Positions 28,118 to 35,896 of a stretch of DNA of 64,000 nucleotides are shown in pieces. Numbering within the stretch: position 1 is the stretch's first letter; each line of letters starts with the position of its first letter. The stretch is from CADEEV01 sp032127875 (lineage in GTDB: Bacteria > Acidobacteriota > Vicinamibacteria > Fen-336), in NCBI GenBank assembly GCA_032127875.1, contig JAQBHI010000108.1, positions 62,001-126,000 on the forward strand, written 5' to 3'. Both the position numbers and the translations under genes were made by a program. The notes beneath the pieces were generated by a model. It was not told where the DNA came from. It did no database searches and saw nothing but the letters and a program-made list of their open reading frames with translations.

Positions 28118-29188
28118 TCAAGCGGGCACGACCTCGCCCGCGTTCACCTGAAATTTGCGCGCCAGCCCCGAAAGGCGCTCAGTCCAGCCGGGGTGTGCCG
28201 TGGTGACGAGCGCCTGCCCCTGCAGCGCCACCTCACGGCACACGCCGCTGGTACGTTCCTCGTCGAGCTCCGAATCCAGATCGTCGAGCAGCGCGATGGC
28301 GGGTCGCCCCGTTTCCTCCCGGTAGATCTCCACGGCCGCGAGCGTCAGGGCCAGTAGCGCGCTGCGCGCCTGTCCCGAAGACGCGGCGCTCATCGCCTCC
28401 TGACCATCGACCTCGATCGCGACGGCATCACGATGCGGACCGCACAGCGTGAGGCGGGCGCGCCGCTCGGCGAGGCGGTGTTGCTCCAGCTCGCGCTCGA
28501 GTGTGGCCTGCGCGGCCGCCATGTCCCCCAGCGGCGCCGTCGGCTCGAGCCGCACGGAGTAGCTCTCGCTGCGCCCGGGGCCGCCTCGGTCGAGGGCGGC
28601 CTGCAGCCGTTCCACGTAGCGGCCGCGCCGTTCGCGTAGCGCTGCGCCGGTCTCGATCAAGCGTTCGTCCCAGGCCTCGATCCCGCGTCCGCCGTCTTCC
28701 AGTGCCGCGTTGCGCTGGCTTACCACCCGCTCGTAGTCGCGCAGCGCCCGGCGATACGCCGGCCACAGCGCCGCGGCGCCGCGATCGAGAAACTGCCGCC
28801 GCTCGCGCATTGGGCCGCGGATCACTCGCAGCCGCTCGGTGGCATACACTACCACGTCGAGCCGACCGTGAAAGCTGCGCGGCGCCACGTACTCGCCGTC
28901 GACACGCATGCGTCTTTCAGCGCTGGTCACCTCTACCTCGAGCTCCGTTTCGCGGCCGTCTCCATTGGTGATGCCGCGCGCTCGCAGTCCCTGCGCGCCC
29001 CGTCGGATCAGGCTGGCGGTCTGCTCGGTACGGAACGAACGGCCGCGCGCCAGGAGCCCGACCGCTTCGAGCAGGGAGGTCTTGCCCTGCGCGTTGCGGC
29101 CCACGAATACGTTCAGCCCCGGTGCTAGTTCGATTTCCGCGTGCGCTATGTTCCGCAGGTCGGTGACCTCCATCCGCAAGAGCCCCAA
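28118..29188 (-). CDS. recF: DNA replication and repair protein RecF
   Basis: 356 residues; an SMC-like ATPase that helps load RecA at gaps. Walker A is FVGRNAQGKTSLLEA, the ABC signature region reads MSAASSGQARSALLALTL and Walker B is AIALLDDLDSELDEER. The start MGLLRMEVTDLRNIAHAEIEL matches the family's LxxFRN motif. It sits between dnaN and gyrB, the standard order. Confidence 0.94.
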   Translation of the reverse strand: MGLLRMEVTDLRNIAHAEIELAPGLNVFVGRNAQGKTSLLEAVGLLARGRSFRTEQTASLIRRGAQGLRARGITNGDGRETELEVEVTSAERRMRVDGEYVAPRSFHGRLDVVVYATERLRVIRGPMRERRQFLDRGAAALWPAYRRALRDYERVVSQRNAALEDGGRGIEAWDERLIETGAALRERRGRYVERLQAALDRGGPGRSESYSVRLEPTAPLGDMAAAQATLERELEQHRLAERRARLTLCGPHRDAVAIEVDGQEAMSAASSGQARSALLALTLAAVEIYREETGRPAIALLDDLDSELDEERTSGVCREVALQGQALVTTAHPGWTERLSGLARKFQVNAGEVVPA

Positions 29189-29203
29189 GTAACGCGCCCC
29201 TCT

Positions 29204-30307
29204 TCAGATTCGCATCGGCATCACGACGTAGCGGTAGTCGATCTCGCCGCCGCCAACCGGCTTCAGCAGCCCCTGGCTTTCGGCGTCCTTCAGCTCGATA
29301 GTGACCTCCTCGGTTCCGGCCGCGCCCAGGAACTCGACGAGGTACTGGGCGTTGAAGGCGATCTCGAGGCTTGCGCCTTTGTACGGGACGGACAGCGTTT
29401 CCTTCGCCTCGCCCAGGTCGGGCGAGGACGCCTGCAGCTCCAGCTTGCCGTTCGCGAGCGAGAGCCGCACGGCCCGGCTGCGCTCCGAGGAGAGCAGGCT
29501 CACACGGCGGATCGCCGTCGCGAGCACTTCGCGGTTGAGAGTCAGGGCCTTGTCCCCGGTGATCGCGACGACCTTCTCGTAGGCGGGGAACTGGCCCTCG
29601 ATGGTCTTGCTCGCCAGGGTACGGCCGCCCGCCTGGAACACGAGATGGCTCTCGACCTGCTGGAAGATCGCCAGCTCCTCCTGCTCGAGCAGCCGCGAGA
29701 GCTCGTTGATGGCCTTCCGGGGCACGAGTACCTTTTGCCCCTCGGCGCCCTTGATGTCGGCCTTGCGGTGCACGTAGGCGAGCCGATGCCCGTCCGTCGC
29801 GATCATCGCGACGCCGTCCTTGTCGAAAACCAGCAACGCCCCAGCCAGGTAGTAGCGGGCGTCTTCGGCTGTGATGGCGAAGGCCGTGCGCGCGATCACC
29901 TCGCGCAAGGCCTCGGCTGGAATCTCGATGCCCTTGCTCGGTTTGCCCTCAGGCAGCGCTGGAAAGTCCTCGCGCGGCAGTCCCGCCATCTTGAAGCTGG
30001 TGCGCTCGCACACGATCTGTGCCCAGGCGTCCGGCAGCACCTTGATCTGCACGTCGCTCTCGGGCAGCGCCCGGACGATCTCGAAGAGCTTCTTGGCGCC
30101 GAGCGTTATCGCTCCCGCCGAGACGACCTCGGCTGCGCAACCACAGCGCAGCGAGACGTCGAGGTCGGTGGCGGAGATGCGCAGTTCGCCGTCCTTCGCC
30201 TCGGCGAGCACGTTGGAGAGGATCGGGATCGAGTTTTTTCGCTCCACGATTCCCTGAACCAGGTGAAGTTCTCTCAGTAGGTCGTTCTTGCGGACGACGA
30301 TCTCCAT
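29204..30307 (-). CDS. dnaN: DNA polymerase III sliding clamp
   Basis: 367 residues with the three repeated clamp domains. It begins MEIVVRKNDLLRELHLVQGIVERKNSIPILSNVL, the family N-terminus quoted here over two conserved blocks, and ends with the clamp C-terminal peptide VVMPMRI that lines the binding cleft. It lies downstream of dnaA with a 226-base gap and 15 bases before recF. Confidence 0.96.
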   Translation of the reverse strand: MEIVVRKNDLLRELHLVQGIVERKNSIPILSNVLAEAKDGELRISATDLDVSLRCGCAAEVVSAGAITLGAKKLFEIVRALPESDVQIKVLPDAWAQIVCERTSFKMAGLPREDFPALPEGKPSKGIEIPAEALREVIARTAFAITAEDARYYLAGALLVFDKDGVAMIATDGHRLAYVHRKADIKGAEGQKVLVPRKAINELSRLLEQEELAIFQQVESHLVFQAGGRTLASKTIEGQFPAYEKVVAITGDKALTLNREVLATAIRRVSLLSSERSRAVRLSLANGKLELQASSPDLGEAKETLSVPYKGASLEIAFNAQYLVEFLGAAGTEEVTIELKDAESQGLLKPVGGGEIDYRYVVMPMRI

Positions 30308-30533
30308 GTTCTTAACCTTTCGCTCTCAACTAAAAAGCACTCTGATATACGGAGAAGAGAGGTACTGCGGAAATCTCAAAAAGCCATCCAAGGTGCTGCT
30401 CCGGCGGGCCTTGCGCTGTGGTCGCTCGCGTGGAGTGCTTGTGGAAGCGCGAGGGCATCGTGTGGATGTTCCGTGTCCCGCAGGGCGCTCCACGCGCCGC
30501 GCGTCGGGCCGGACGTGCAAAAAGCCGATAAGC
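30308..30533. other. dnaA-dnaN intergenic region
   Basis: 226 bases. The part next to dnaN (30308-30380) is A+T-richer than its surroundings. Two 7-of-9 matches to the DnaA box in minus orientation occur at 30440-30448 (TGTGGAAGC) and 30461-30469 (TGTGGATGT). This could be a second origin subregion, as in bipartite origins, but the matches are weak. Confidence 0.35.
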
Positions 30534-31820
30534 TCATCGAAACGCCTGCACAAAGCTGTTGATGAGCCTGTCGAACTCGGGATCGCGCTTACGCAGCCCG
30601 TCGATCTTGCGCACCGAGTGGATCACCGTCGAATGATGCTTTCCGCCGAAGCCCTTGCCGATTTCGGGGAGTGAGGCGCGGGTGAGCGTCTTGATCAGGT
30701 ACATCGCGATCTGACGCGGCACCGCGATGGCCTTCGAGTTGTTCTTCGCCTTCAGTTCTGTGAGTTTCACGTTGTAGTGGTCGGCAACGAACTTCTGGAT
30801 CATCTCCATCGTGATCGGCTTGTCCTCCGTGCTGAGCAGGTCCTTCAAGACCTCCTGGGTCAGCGGCAGGTCGATGTCGTGGCCGGTGAGACTCGCATAG
30901 GCGATCAACCGGATCAGGCATCCCTCGAGCTCGCGGATGTTGGTTTTCACCTTGCTCGCGATGAACAGCGCCACGTTCTCGGGGATCTCGACGCGTTCAG
31001 ACTCCGCCTTGCGCTTCAGGATCGCGACCTTGGTCTCCAGGTCGGGCGGCTGGATGTCGGCGATCAGGCCCCACTCGAAGCGGCTGTGCAGGCGTTCCTC
31101 GAGCGTCGGGATCTGTCGCGGCGGGCAATCGCTGGAGATCACGATCTGCTTCTGTGAGTCGTGCAGCGCGTTGAAGATGTGAAAGAACTCTTCCTGGGTC
31201 CGGTCCTTGCCCGCAATGAACTGGATGTCGTCGACGAGCAGCACGTCGATCGAGCGATATTTCTGGCGGAACGCGGGCAGGCGATCGAAGCGGATCGCGT
31301 TGATCATCTCGTTGATGAAGCGATCGGTCGAGATGTAGGAGAGCTTCAAGTGCCGATTGCGAGCCTGGATGTAGTGGCCGATCCCATGCATCAGATGCGT
31401 CTTGCCCAACCCGACGCCACCATACAGAAACAGCGGGTTGTAGGACTTCGACGGGATCTCGGCGACGGCCCTGGCCGCCGCATGGGCAAACTGGTTGGAG
31501 GCGCCGACCACGAAAGTCTCGAATGTGTACTTTGGGTTGAGCGGGGAGGGCCCGAAGCCTTCCTTGTCGAGGACGGTTTCGCCAGGGGCCTCGGTCTCGA
31601 AGGCGACTTCCACCTCGCCACGACCCAGCTCGCCGAGGGCCTCCGAGATGACGCTTTGATAGTTGCGCGCCAGCCATTCCTTGAACTCCGCGCTCGGCAC
31701 GCGCACCGCCAGCGCAGAACCACGCAGGGAAAGAAAACTCGTGGGCCGGAACCACGTCGCAAACGTGTGACGATTCAGCTTCGGCTCGAGCTGGGCAAGG
31801 ACATCGTCCCAGAGGTTCAT
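30534..31820 (-). CDS. dnaA: Chromosomal replication initiator DnaA
   Basis: 428 residues. Domain I (WDDVLAQLEPKLNRHTFATWF) is followed by a short linker, the AAA+ domain with YGGVGLGKTHLMHGIGHYI and LLVDDIQFIAGKDRTQEEFFHIFN, and domain IV with the DnaA-box-binding helix GKGFGGKHHSTVIHSVRKID. It is transcribed away from the origin region at 31821-32174. The unusually short domain II makes it slightly smaller than E. coli DnaA. Confidence 0.97.
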   Translation of the reverse strand: MNLWDDVLAQLEPKLNRHTFATWFRPTSFLSLRGSALAVRVPSAEFKEWLARNYQSVISEALGELGRGEVEVAFETEAPGETVLDKEGFGPSPLNPKYTFETFVVGASNQFAHAAARAVAEIPSKSYNPLFLYGGVGLGKTHLMHGIGHYIQARNRHLKLSYISTDRFINEMINAIRFDRLPAFRQKYRSIDVLLVDDIQFIAGKDRTQEEFFHIFNALHDSQKQIVISSDCPPRQIPTLEERLHSRFEWGLIADIQPPDLETKVAILKRKAESERVEIPENVALFIASKVKTNIRELEGCLIRLIAYASLTGHDIDLPLTQEVLKDLLSTEDKPITMEMIQKFVADHYNVKLTELKAKNNSKAIAVPRQIAMYLIKTLTRASLPEIGKGFGGKHHSTVIHSVRKIDGLRKRDPEFDRLINSFVQAFR

Positions 31821-31937
31821 GACGCGCCCGAACGGAGACGCTGCAAGCGCCTAGGAACAGCCAATAAACAAAAGAAAATAAACGACTTACAATAGAAAAA
31901 AGAAGAGCGCTCGGGGGATGGGCGGAAGGGGCCCCCT

Positions 31938-31946
31938 TTTTGCACA
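31938..31946 (+). promoter_or_regulatory. DnaA box (TTTTGCACA)
   Basis: Fits the relaxed DnaA consensus TTWTNCACA, in the origin gap about 30 bases to the right of the A+T-rich run. Confidence 0.5.
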
Positions 31947-31960
31947 GAGATTTCAACAAC

Positions 31961-31969
31961 TGTGGAAAA
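31961..31969 (-). promoter_or_regulatory. DnaA box (TTTTCCACA)
   Basis: The plus strand reads TGTGGAAAA; the reverse complement differs from the strong box TTATCCACA at one base. It lies 14 bases from the other box and in opposite orientation. Confidence 0.6.
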
Positions 31970-32085
31970 GCCGTGTCGCAAAGCGCTGATTCTTGAAGGG
32001 GTTTGACAACGCCCTAAGAGGCCTAAAGCTATCACACGCAAGACCCGCGAGACAAGGTAAACGCAGGGGCTCCGAGGCGTCTCAA

Positions 32086-32114
32086 TTGACAAGCTTGAAG
32101 AGGGTCTTTAGACT
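32086..32114 (+). promoter_or_regulatory. Predicted sigma-70 promoter for rpmH-rnpA
   Basis: Perfect -35 TTGACA at 32086-32091, a 17-base spacer, then TAGACT at 32109-32114. The rpmH start is 60 bases downstream. It is the best consensus match I found in the window. A second TTGACA at 32003-32008 lacks a well-spaced -10. Confidence 0.7.
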
Positions 32115-32174
32115 GGGAGCTTTATCGGAAGGTCGGGCGTCGGCCGGCCGTAACAAACCAGGGGCACAAAAGCC

Positions 32175-32309
32175 ATGAAGCGGACGTTCCAACCCAACAA
32201 CCGAAAGCGAAAAAGGACTCACGGCTTCCTGGTCCGGATGCGAACCAAGGGCGGCCGGCTGGTCCTGAAGAGGCGTCGCCAGAAAGGCCGCAAGAGGGTC
32301 GGAGCCTAG
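32175..32309 (+). CDS. rpmH: 50S ribosomal protein L34
   Basis: A 44-residue basic protein: MKRTFQPNNRKRKRTHGF at the start and RRRQKGRKRVGA at the end, the full bL34 pattern. ATG 32175 to TAG 32307-32309. It is the first gene to the right of the origin, opposite dnaA, which is its usual place. Confidence 0.97.
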   Translation: MKRTFQPNNRKRKRTHGFLVRMRTKGGRLVLKRRRQKGRKRVGA

Positions 32310-32321
32310 GCTGCTGTCGCA

Positions 32322-32339
32322 GCGGGCGAAGCCGCCCGC
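32322..32339 (+). other. GC-rich hairpin between rpmH and rnpA
   Basis: GCGGGC, six-base loop, GCCCGC: a perfect 6-base-pair stem just after the rpmH stop and before the rnpA start, without a T tract. It may affect relative expression of the two genes or protect the rpmH mRNA end; it does not look like a full terminator. Confidence 0.3.
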
Positions 32340-32364
32340 CGCCAGGCTTCCGTCCAGCCAGCGG

Positions 32365-32715
32365 TTGCAGACCCCGGCAGCGTTCCGGCGCGCCTTCCGC
32401 TCAGGGATCCGGCTGGACGGGCCGCTGTTCCAGTTGATCGCGGTCCCCAACGAGCTGCGCTTCGACCGCCTAGGACTGGTGGCGAGCCGCAAGCTTGGTG
32501 GGGCCGTGGCGAGGAACCGATCGAAACGGCTGCTGCGAGAGAGCTTTCGCCGCAACCCCCGCGAGGGGGCAGAGGCCTTGGACCTGGTACTGATCCCCAC
32601 GCAGGAGATCCTGGAGCTTTCGGGAGACGATGTGGCGCGTGAGTACCAAGAACGACTCCGACGTCTCGCCGCGCGGCGCTTCCGCCGCAACCCGAAGCCT
32701 CCTGTTTCTGATTGA
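32365..32715 (+). CDS. rnpA: Ribonuclease P protein component
   Basis: 116 residues, basic. The signature LGLVASRKLGGAVARNRSKRLLRESFR corresponds to the RNR motif that contacts the RNase P RNA, quoted across its core. TTG 32365 is the only common start codon in frame after the last upstream stop; conserved-looking residues (SQRLQTPAAFRRAF) begin just before it, so a CTG at 32311 or 32314 is an alternative. It follows rpmH and overlaps yidD. Confidence 0.92.
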   Translation: MQTPAAFRRAFRSGIRLDGPLFQLIAVPNELRFDRLGLVASRKLGGAVARNRSKRLLRESFRRNPREGAEALDLVLIPTQEILELSGDDVAREYQERLRRLAARRFRRNPKPPVSD

Positions 32716-32896
32716 CGGCTACCGGTTGATACTCTCCCCGATCCTGGGCGGTCATTGCCGCTACGTGCCAAGCTGCAGCCGCTATGCGCAGGAGGCGCTC
32801 GAGTGTTACGGAGCCTGGCGCGGCGTGCGGCTCGCGGCCGGCCGCATCCTGCGCTGCCACCCGTTCTCACCCGGCGGCTTCGACCCCGTACCCTGA
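32630..32896 (+). CDS. yidD: Membrane protein insertion efficiency factor YidD
   Basis: 88 residues. The hallmark GHCRYVPSCSRYAQEALECYG with its conserved Cys residues (here spanning two blocks) and the end RCHPFSPGGFDPVP match YidD. An amphipathic N-terminal segment (LLFLIDGYRLILSPILG) associates with the inner membrane. ATG 32630 overlaps rnpA by 86 bases; in-frame GTG codons shortly after could also be used. yidC follows 16 bases later. Confidence 0.92.
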   Translation: MWRVSTKNDSDVSPRGASAATRSLLFLIDGYRLILSPILGGHCRYVPSCSRYAQEALECYGAWRGVRLAAGRILRCHPFSPGGFDPVP

Positions 32897-32912
32897 GACC
32901 CCCAAGGAATTG

Positions 32913-34589
32913 ATGGAAGAACGCCGCCTGCTTCTCGCGATCGCCCTCTCGCTGCTCGTCCTCACGGGCTATCAACTCTTGTTCCCGCCGAAGCCGGCCT
33001 CGATTCCGCCGTTCGAGGTCGCGTCCAGCAGGACCGCGGCGCAGGAGCCCCGCGCCACGATGGCTCCCGCCGCGCCTGCTGCCGCCGTGCGGGTGGCGCC
33101 GAAGGCGCCGGCCGCCGCGCAGCCCGCCATCGCCGACGAACGCGAACGGCGCGTCGAGGTCGAAAGCGCGGATCTCTCGATTGCCTTCACCAACCGGGGT
33201 GCGCGCCTGCTCTCGTGGCGACTCCTGGGCTTTCTCGACGAGCGCGGCCGGCCCGAGGAGATGGTCGCAGCCAGCGCCGGGACGGGTCGGCCGTTCGACC
33301 TGGAGACGGGAGACGCGGTAGTCGACGCACGCCTGAAGGACGCGCTGTTCCTCGCCTCGACGGAAACGCTCAAGGTCGGCGCCACCGGGAGCAACGAACT
33401 GCGCTTCGAGTTCGCCGAGGGCGAACTCCTGGCGTGGAAGATCTTCCGCTTCCCGGCGTCGGGAACGACGGTGCGAGTGAGCGCCTCGGTGCTGCGCTCC
33501 GGGACGCCGTTGCCGGTGCGTCTGGTGTGGGGTCCGGGGGTCTCGAACCCCACGGCCCAGGAGGCCGAGGTCCAAGGCTACCAGCCACCCCAGGTGGTGA
33601 GTCTTGGGCCTAGCGGAGTCGAACGCAACAGCGCGGAGGAGCTGGGCGCCCCGCGCCTCCTCACGGGGCGCTCCTGGGTCGGGATCGAGGCCCAGTACTT
33701 TACGGCCCTGCTGGTACCGATCGGCGGAACGAGCAGCGCGGAGGTCCGTGCCGTGGTCGTGCCGGTACTGGACGAGGGCAAGCCGAAGAGCGTCCTCGAG
33801 GCAGCCCTCATGTTGGAGCCCGACCGCGAGGCGCTCGTCTATGTGGGGCCCAAGGATTACCGCACCCTCGAGCGGCTCGATCACGGCCTCGAGCAGGTGG
33901 TGCCCGTGGGCTCGTGGATCGGGCCGATCGTGGTGCCGCTCATCGACCTGCTGCGCCTGGTCTACGGGCACGTCGGCAACTATGGCCTGTCGATCATCGT
34001 GCTCACGGTGCTGATCAATCTGTTCATGAGCCCGCTCCGCCATTACAGCATCGCCAATGGCTTCAAGATGGCGAAGCTCTCTCCGGAAATGCGGGCGATC
34101 CAGGAGCGCTACCGCAAGGTGCCGGCGCTGGACCCGCGCCGCCAGGAGATGCAGGCGGAGATCGCCGCACTGTACGCCCGCCACGGCATGAACATGGGCA
34201 CCCAGATGCTGGTCGGTTGCCTGCCGATCCTGCTCACCATGCCGTTCCTGATCGCCTTCTACCGCGTGCTCACGATCGCGGTCGAGTTGCGGGGCGCGCC
34301 GTTCCTGTGGATCCCCGACCTGTCCCACAGGGATCCGCTGTACGCGACGCCGGTGTTGCTCGGAGTCTCGATGTTTGTGATGCAGAAACTCACGCCCACA
34401 GCGATGGACCCGGCCCAGCAACGCGTGATGATGATCATGCCCCTCGTGCTGGTGGTGATGTTCTTCGCGGCGCCGGCGGGCCTCAACCTCTATTGGCTGG
34501 TGTCGAACCTCTGCTCGATCGTCCAGCAGGGCGTGACGCTGCGCGTGGTTCGAGGGGCCGAGGCGCGGGAAAAGGAGCGCAGGGCATGA
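32913..34589 (+). CDS. yidC: Membrane protein insertase YidC
   Basis: 558 residues from ATG 32913, with AAGGAA upstream. It has an N-terminal membrane anchor (LLLAIALSLLVLTGYQLLF), an Ala/Pro-rich linker, the large periplasmic beta-domain typical of Gram-negative YidC (about 70-330), and the C-terminal insertase core with membrane segments at NYGLSIIVLTVLINLFMSPL, LVGCLPILLTMPFLIAFYRV and MMIMPLVLVVMFFAAPAGLN. It inserts and folds inner-membrane proteins with or without SecYEG. Its stop overlaps khpB (ATGA). Confidence 0.96.
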   Translation: MEERRLLLAIALSLLVLTGYQLLFPPKPASIPPFEVASSRTAAQEPRATMAPAAPAAAVRVAPKAPAAAQPAIADERERRVEVESADLSIAFTNRGARLLSWRLLGFLDERGRPEEMVAASAGTGRPFDLETGDAVVDARLKDALFLASTETLKVGATGSNELRFEFAEGELLAWKIFRFPASGTTVRVSASVLRSGTPLPVRLVWGPGVSNPTAQEAEVQGYQPPQVVSLGPSGVERNSAEELGAPRLLTGRSWVGIEAQYFTALLVPIGGTSSAEVRAVVVPVLDEGKPKSVLEAALMLEPDREALVYVGPKDYRTLERLDHGLEQVVPVGSWIGPIVVPLIDLLRLVYGHVGNYGLSIIVLTVLINLFMSPLRHYSIANGFKMAKLSPEMRAIQERYRKVPALDPRRQEMQAEIAALYARHGMNMGTQMLVGCLPILLTMPFLIAFYRVLTIAVELRGAPFLWIPDLSHRDPLYATPVLLGVSMFVMQKLTPTAMDPAQQRVMMIMPLVLVVMFFAAPAGLNLYWLVSNLCSIVQQGVTLRVVRGAEAREKERRA

Positions 34590-35278
34590 AGGATCCAGTT
34601 TTCGCCGGACCCGACGTCCCATCGGCCGTCGAGGCGGCCGCTGAGGCGCTAGGCCTCACGCCTGAAAAGCTGCGCTTCGTGGTACTCGACCCGGGCAGCG
34701 TCGGGGGACCGGGGCGTGGCCCCAGCTCCGCGCGCATAGCCGTGCTGCTGGGCGAGCCCGCCCCGGCGCCGGCGCGACCACCGGACGCGGTCCGCCCCCC
34801 GGAGCCAGTCGTCGCGTCGCCCGAGGCGGTGCGCGAGACGCTGCAGCGCCTGGTTGGCGAACTGGGCCGGGCTGCCGGGCTCTCGCTGGAGGTGCACTTC
34901 GAGGAGAAGGACGCACAGACGCTGGTGGTGCGCCTCTCCGGCTCCTCCGAGTTCCTGCTGGCCGAGGATGGGGAGCGGCTGCAGGCGCTCGAGCACCTGT
35001 TCCAGCGCATCGCGGCAGATCATCTCGAGCAGCGGCTGGTGGTGGATGCCGACGGCTACCGCCAGGTCCGCGAGGCCCGCATCACCGAGCGCGCCCTGGC
35101 GCTTGCAGCCGAGGTCCGCAGCAGCGGGGCCCCGCGCGAGACCGGCCCGCTCAATTCCTACGAGCGCCGAGTCGTACATGTGGCGCTCGCGAGCGAGCCC
35201 GGGGTCCAGACCTTCAGCGTGGGAGAGGGTGCGTCCCGGCGCGTGACGATCGCCCCGGCCGGAGCCCCGAAGGGGTGA
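34586..35278 (+). CDS. khpB: RNA-binding protein KhpB (Jag), KH and R3H domains
   Basis: 230 residues from ATG 34586, overlapping yidC. The N-terminus resembles the Jag-N fold (SAVEAAAEALGLTPEKLRF), the middle a KH-type domain (GLSLEVHFEEKDAQTLVVRLSG split over its strands), and the C-terminus the R3H domain LNSYERRVVHVALAS with the Arg-x3-His signature. The family partners KhpA and binds many mRNAs and sRNAs. The Ala/Pro linker between the first two domains is long. It ends in a GTGA overlap with rsmG; mnmE and mnmG, which usually follow, are absent. Confidence 0.88.
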   Translation: MKDPVFAGPDVPSAVEAAAEALGLTPEKLRFVVLDPGSVGGPGRGPSSARIAVLLGEPAPAPARPPDAVRPPEPVVASPEAVRETLQRLVGELGRAAGLSLEVHFEEKDAQTLVVRLSGSSEFLLAEDGERLQALEHLFQRIAADHLEQRLVVDADGYRQVREARITERALALAAEVRSSGAPRETGPLNSYERRVVHVALASEPGVQTFSVGEGASRRVTIAPAGAPKG

Positions 35279-35844
35279 GCCCCCACGCGGCGGCGCTCTC
35301 GGCCCTCGGGCTCGAGGGCGCCGCTAGCGAGCGCCTGGCGCGCTACCTCGATCTGCTGGCCGCCTGGGGTGCCCGCGTCAACCTGACCGGAGCGCGTACC
35401 CCAGACGAGCGCGTTCGGGTACTGGTGGCGCCGGTCCTGCCAGCCGCAACGCTGGTGGCCAGTCGACTCCTCGACATCGGCTCCGGCAACGGTTCGCCGG
35501 GTCTCGTGCTGGCGCTGCTCCGACCCGAGTTCCCGGTCACGCTGCTCGAGCCCCGAACCAGGCGCTGGGCCTTCCTGCGTGAGGCGGCACGCGCGGCGGG
35601 CCGCCCCGATGTCGAGGTGTTGCGCGTACGCCACGACGGCTACGCGGGCCCCAGCGCCGCCACCGTCACGCTGCGCGCGCTGGCCTTGCCGCTTGGCGAG
35701 TTGGGCCGGCTCGTGGCGCCAGGCGGGCGGCTGTTGGTATTCGGGCCGGCGCCCCAGCCCGTGGCGCCGTTCGAGGTCGAGACCAGCCTGCCGGGCCCCG
35801 TGCACTCCCTACGCCGCCGCCTCGGAGCGGCGTGTTCCACGTGA
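35275..35844 (+). CDS. rsmG: 16S rRNA (guanine-527-N7) methyltransferase RsmG
   Basis: 189 residues, slightly shorter than E. coli RsmG (207). The SAM-binding motif is LLDIGSGNGSPGLVLALLRP and the following VTLLEPRTRRWAFLREAAR matches the family. GTG 35275 overlaps khpB. The last four codons and stop lie inside a parS site, so the C-terminal Cys-Ser-Thr is dictated by the ParB-binding sequence. Confidence 0.9.
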   Translation: MSPHAAALSALGLEGAASERLARYLDLLAAWGARVNLTGARTPDERVRVLVAPVLPAATLVASRLLDIGSGNGSPGLVLALLRPEFPVTLLEPRTRRWAFLREAARAAGRPDVEVLRVRHDGYAGPSAATVTLRALALPLGELGRLVAPGGRLLVFGPAPQPVAPFEVETSLPGPVHSLRRRLGAACST

Positions 35845-35848
35845 AACG
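35833..35848 (+). other. parS: parS centromere site
   Basis: TGTTCCACGTGAAACG matches 15 of 16 positions of the near-universal ParB site TGTTNCACGTGAAACA; only the last base differs. It overlaps the rsmG stop codon (TGA 35842-35844) and lies 49 bases before parA and about 3.8 kb from the putative origin, exactly where ParB-nucleated segregation centromeres are found. Confidence 0.9.
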
Positions 35849-35862
35849 TTGCCCGCGGAACG

Positions 35863-35871
35863 TGCTATCCT
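35863..35871 (+). promoter_or_regulatory. Possible extended -10 promoter for parAB
   Basis: TGC followed by TATCCT, 25 bases before the parA start and only 14 bases after parS. ParB bound at parS would lie over the -35 region, so autoregulation is conceivable. No consensus -35 is visible. Confidence 0.4.
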
Positions 35872-35896
35872 CCGCCGCCTCGAAGGCAGCCAGCAT

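Larger units (their letters stand above)
31821..32174. other. oriC: Putative chromosomal origin of replication (oriC)
   Basis: 354-base non-coding gap between the divergent dnaA and rpmH genes. It contains an A+T-rich run at 31861-31907 (about 74% A+T by hand count) that could serve as the unwinding element, and two matches to TTWTNCACA: TTTTGCACA at 31938-31946 and TTTTCCACA on the minus strand at 31961-31969. Genes on both sides point away from it over long distances, as expected for leading-strand bias. The rpmH promoter lies at its right end. The box number is low for an origin, so other boxes may be degenerate. Confidence 0.7.

Noticed and set aside
30763..30778. Possible second parS site inside dnaA (TTTCACGT core)
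   Set aside because: Only the left half matches; about 10 of 16 positions agree, too few for a ParB site.
32003..32031. A second rpmH promoter based on TTGACA at 32003-32008
   Set aside because: No TAnnnT element lies at 16-18 bases; the promoter at 32086-32114 is much better.
32082..34622. 846-codon minus-strand open frame across rpmH, rnpA, yidD and yidC
   Set aside because: It is antisense to four recognised genes and rich in His, Arg and Gln without any motif; high GC leaves few stop codons in this frame.
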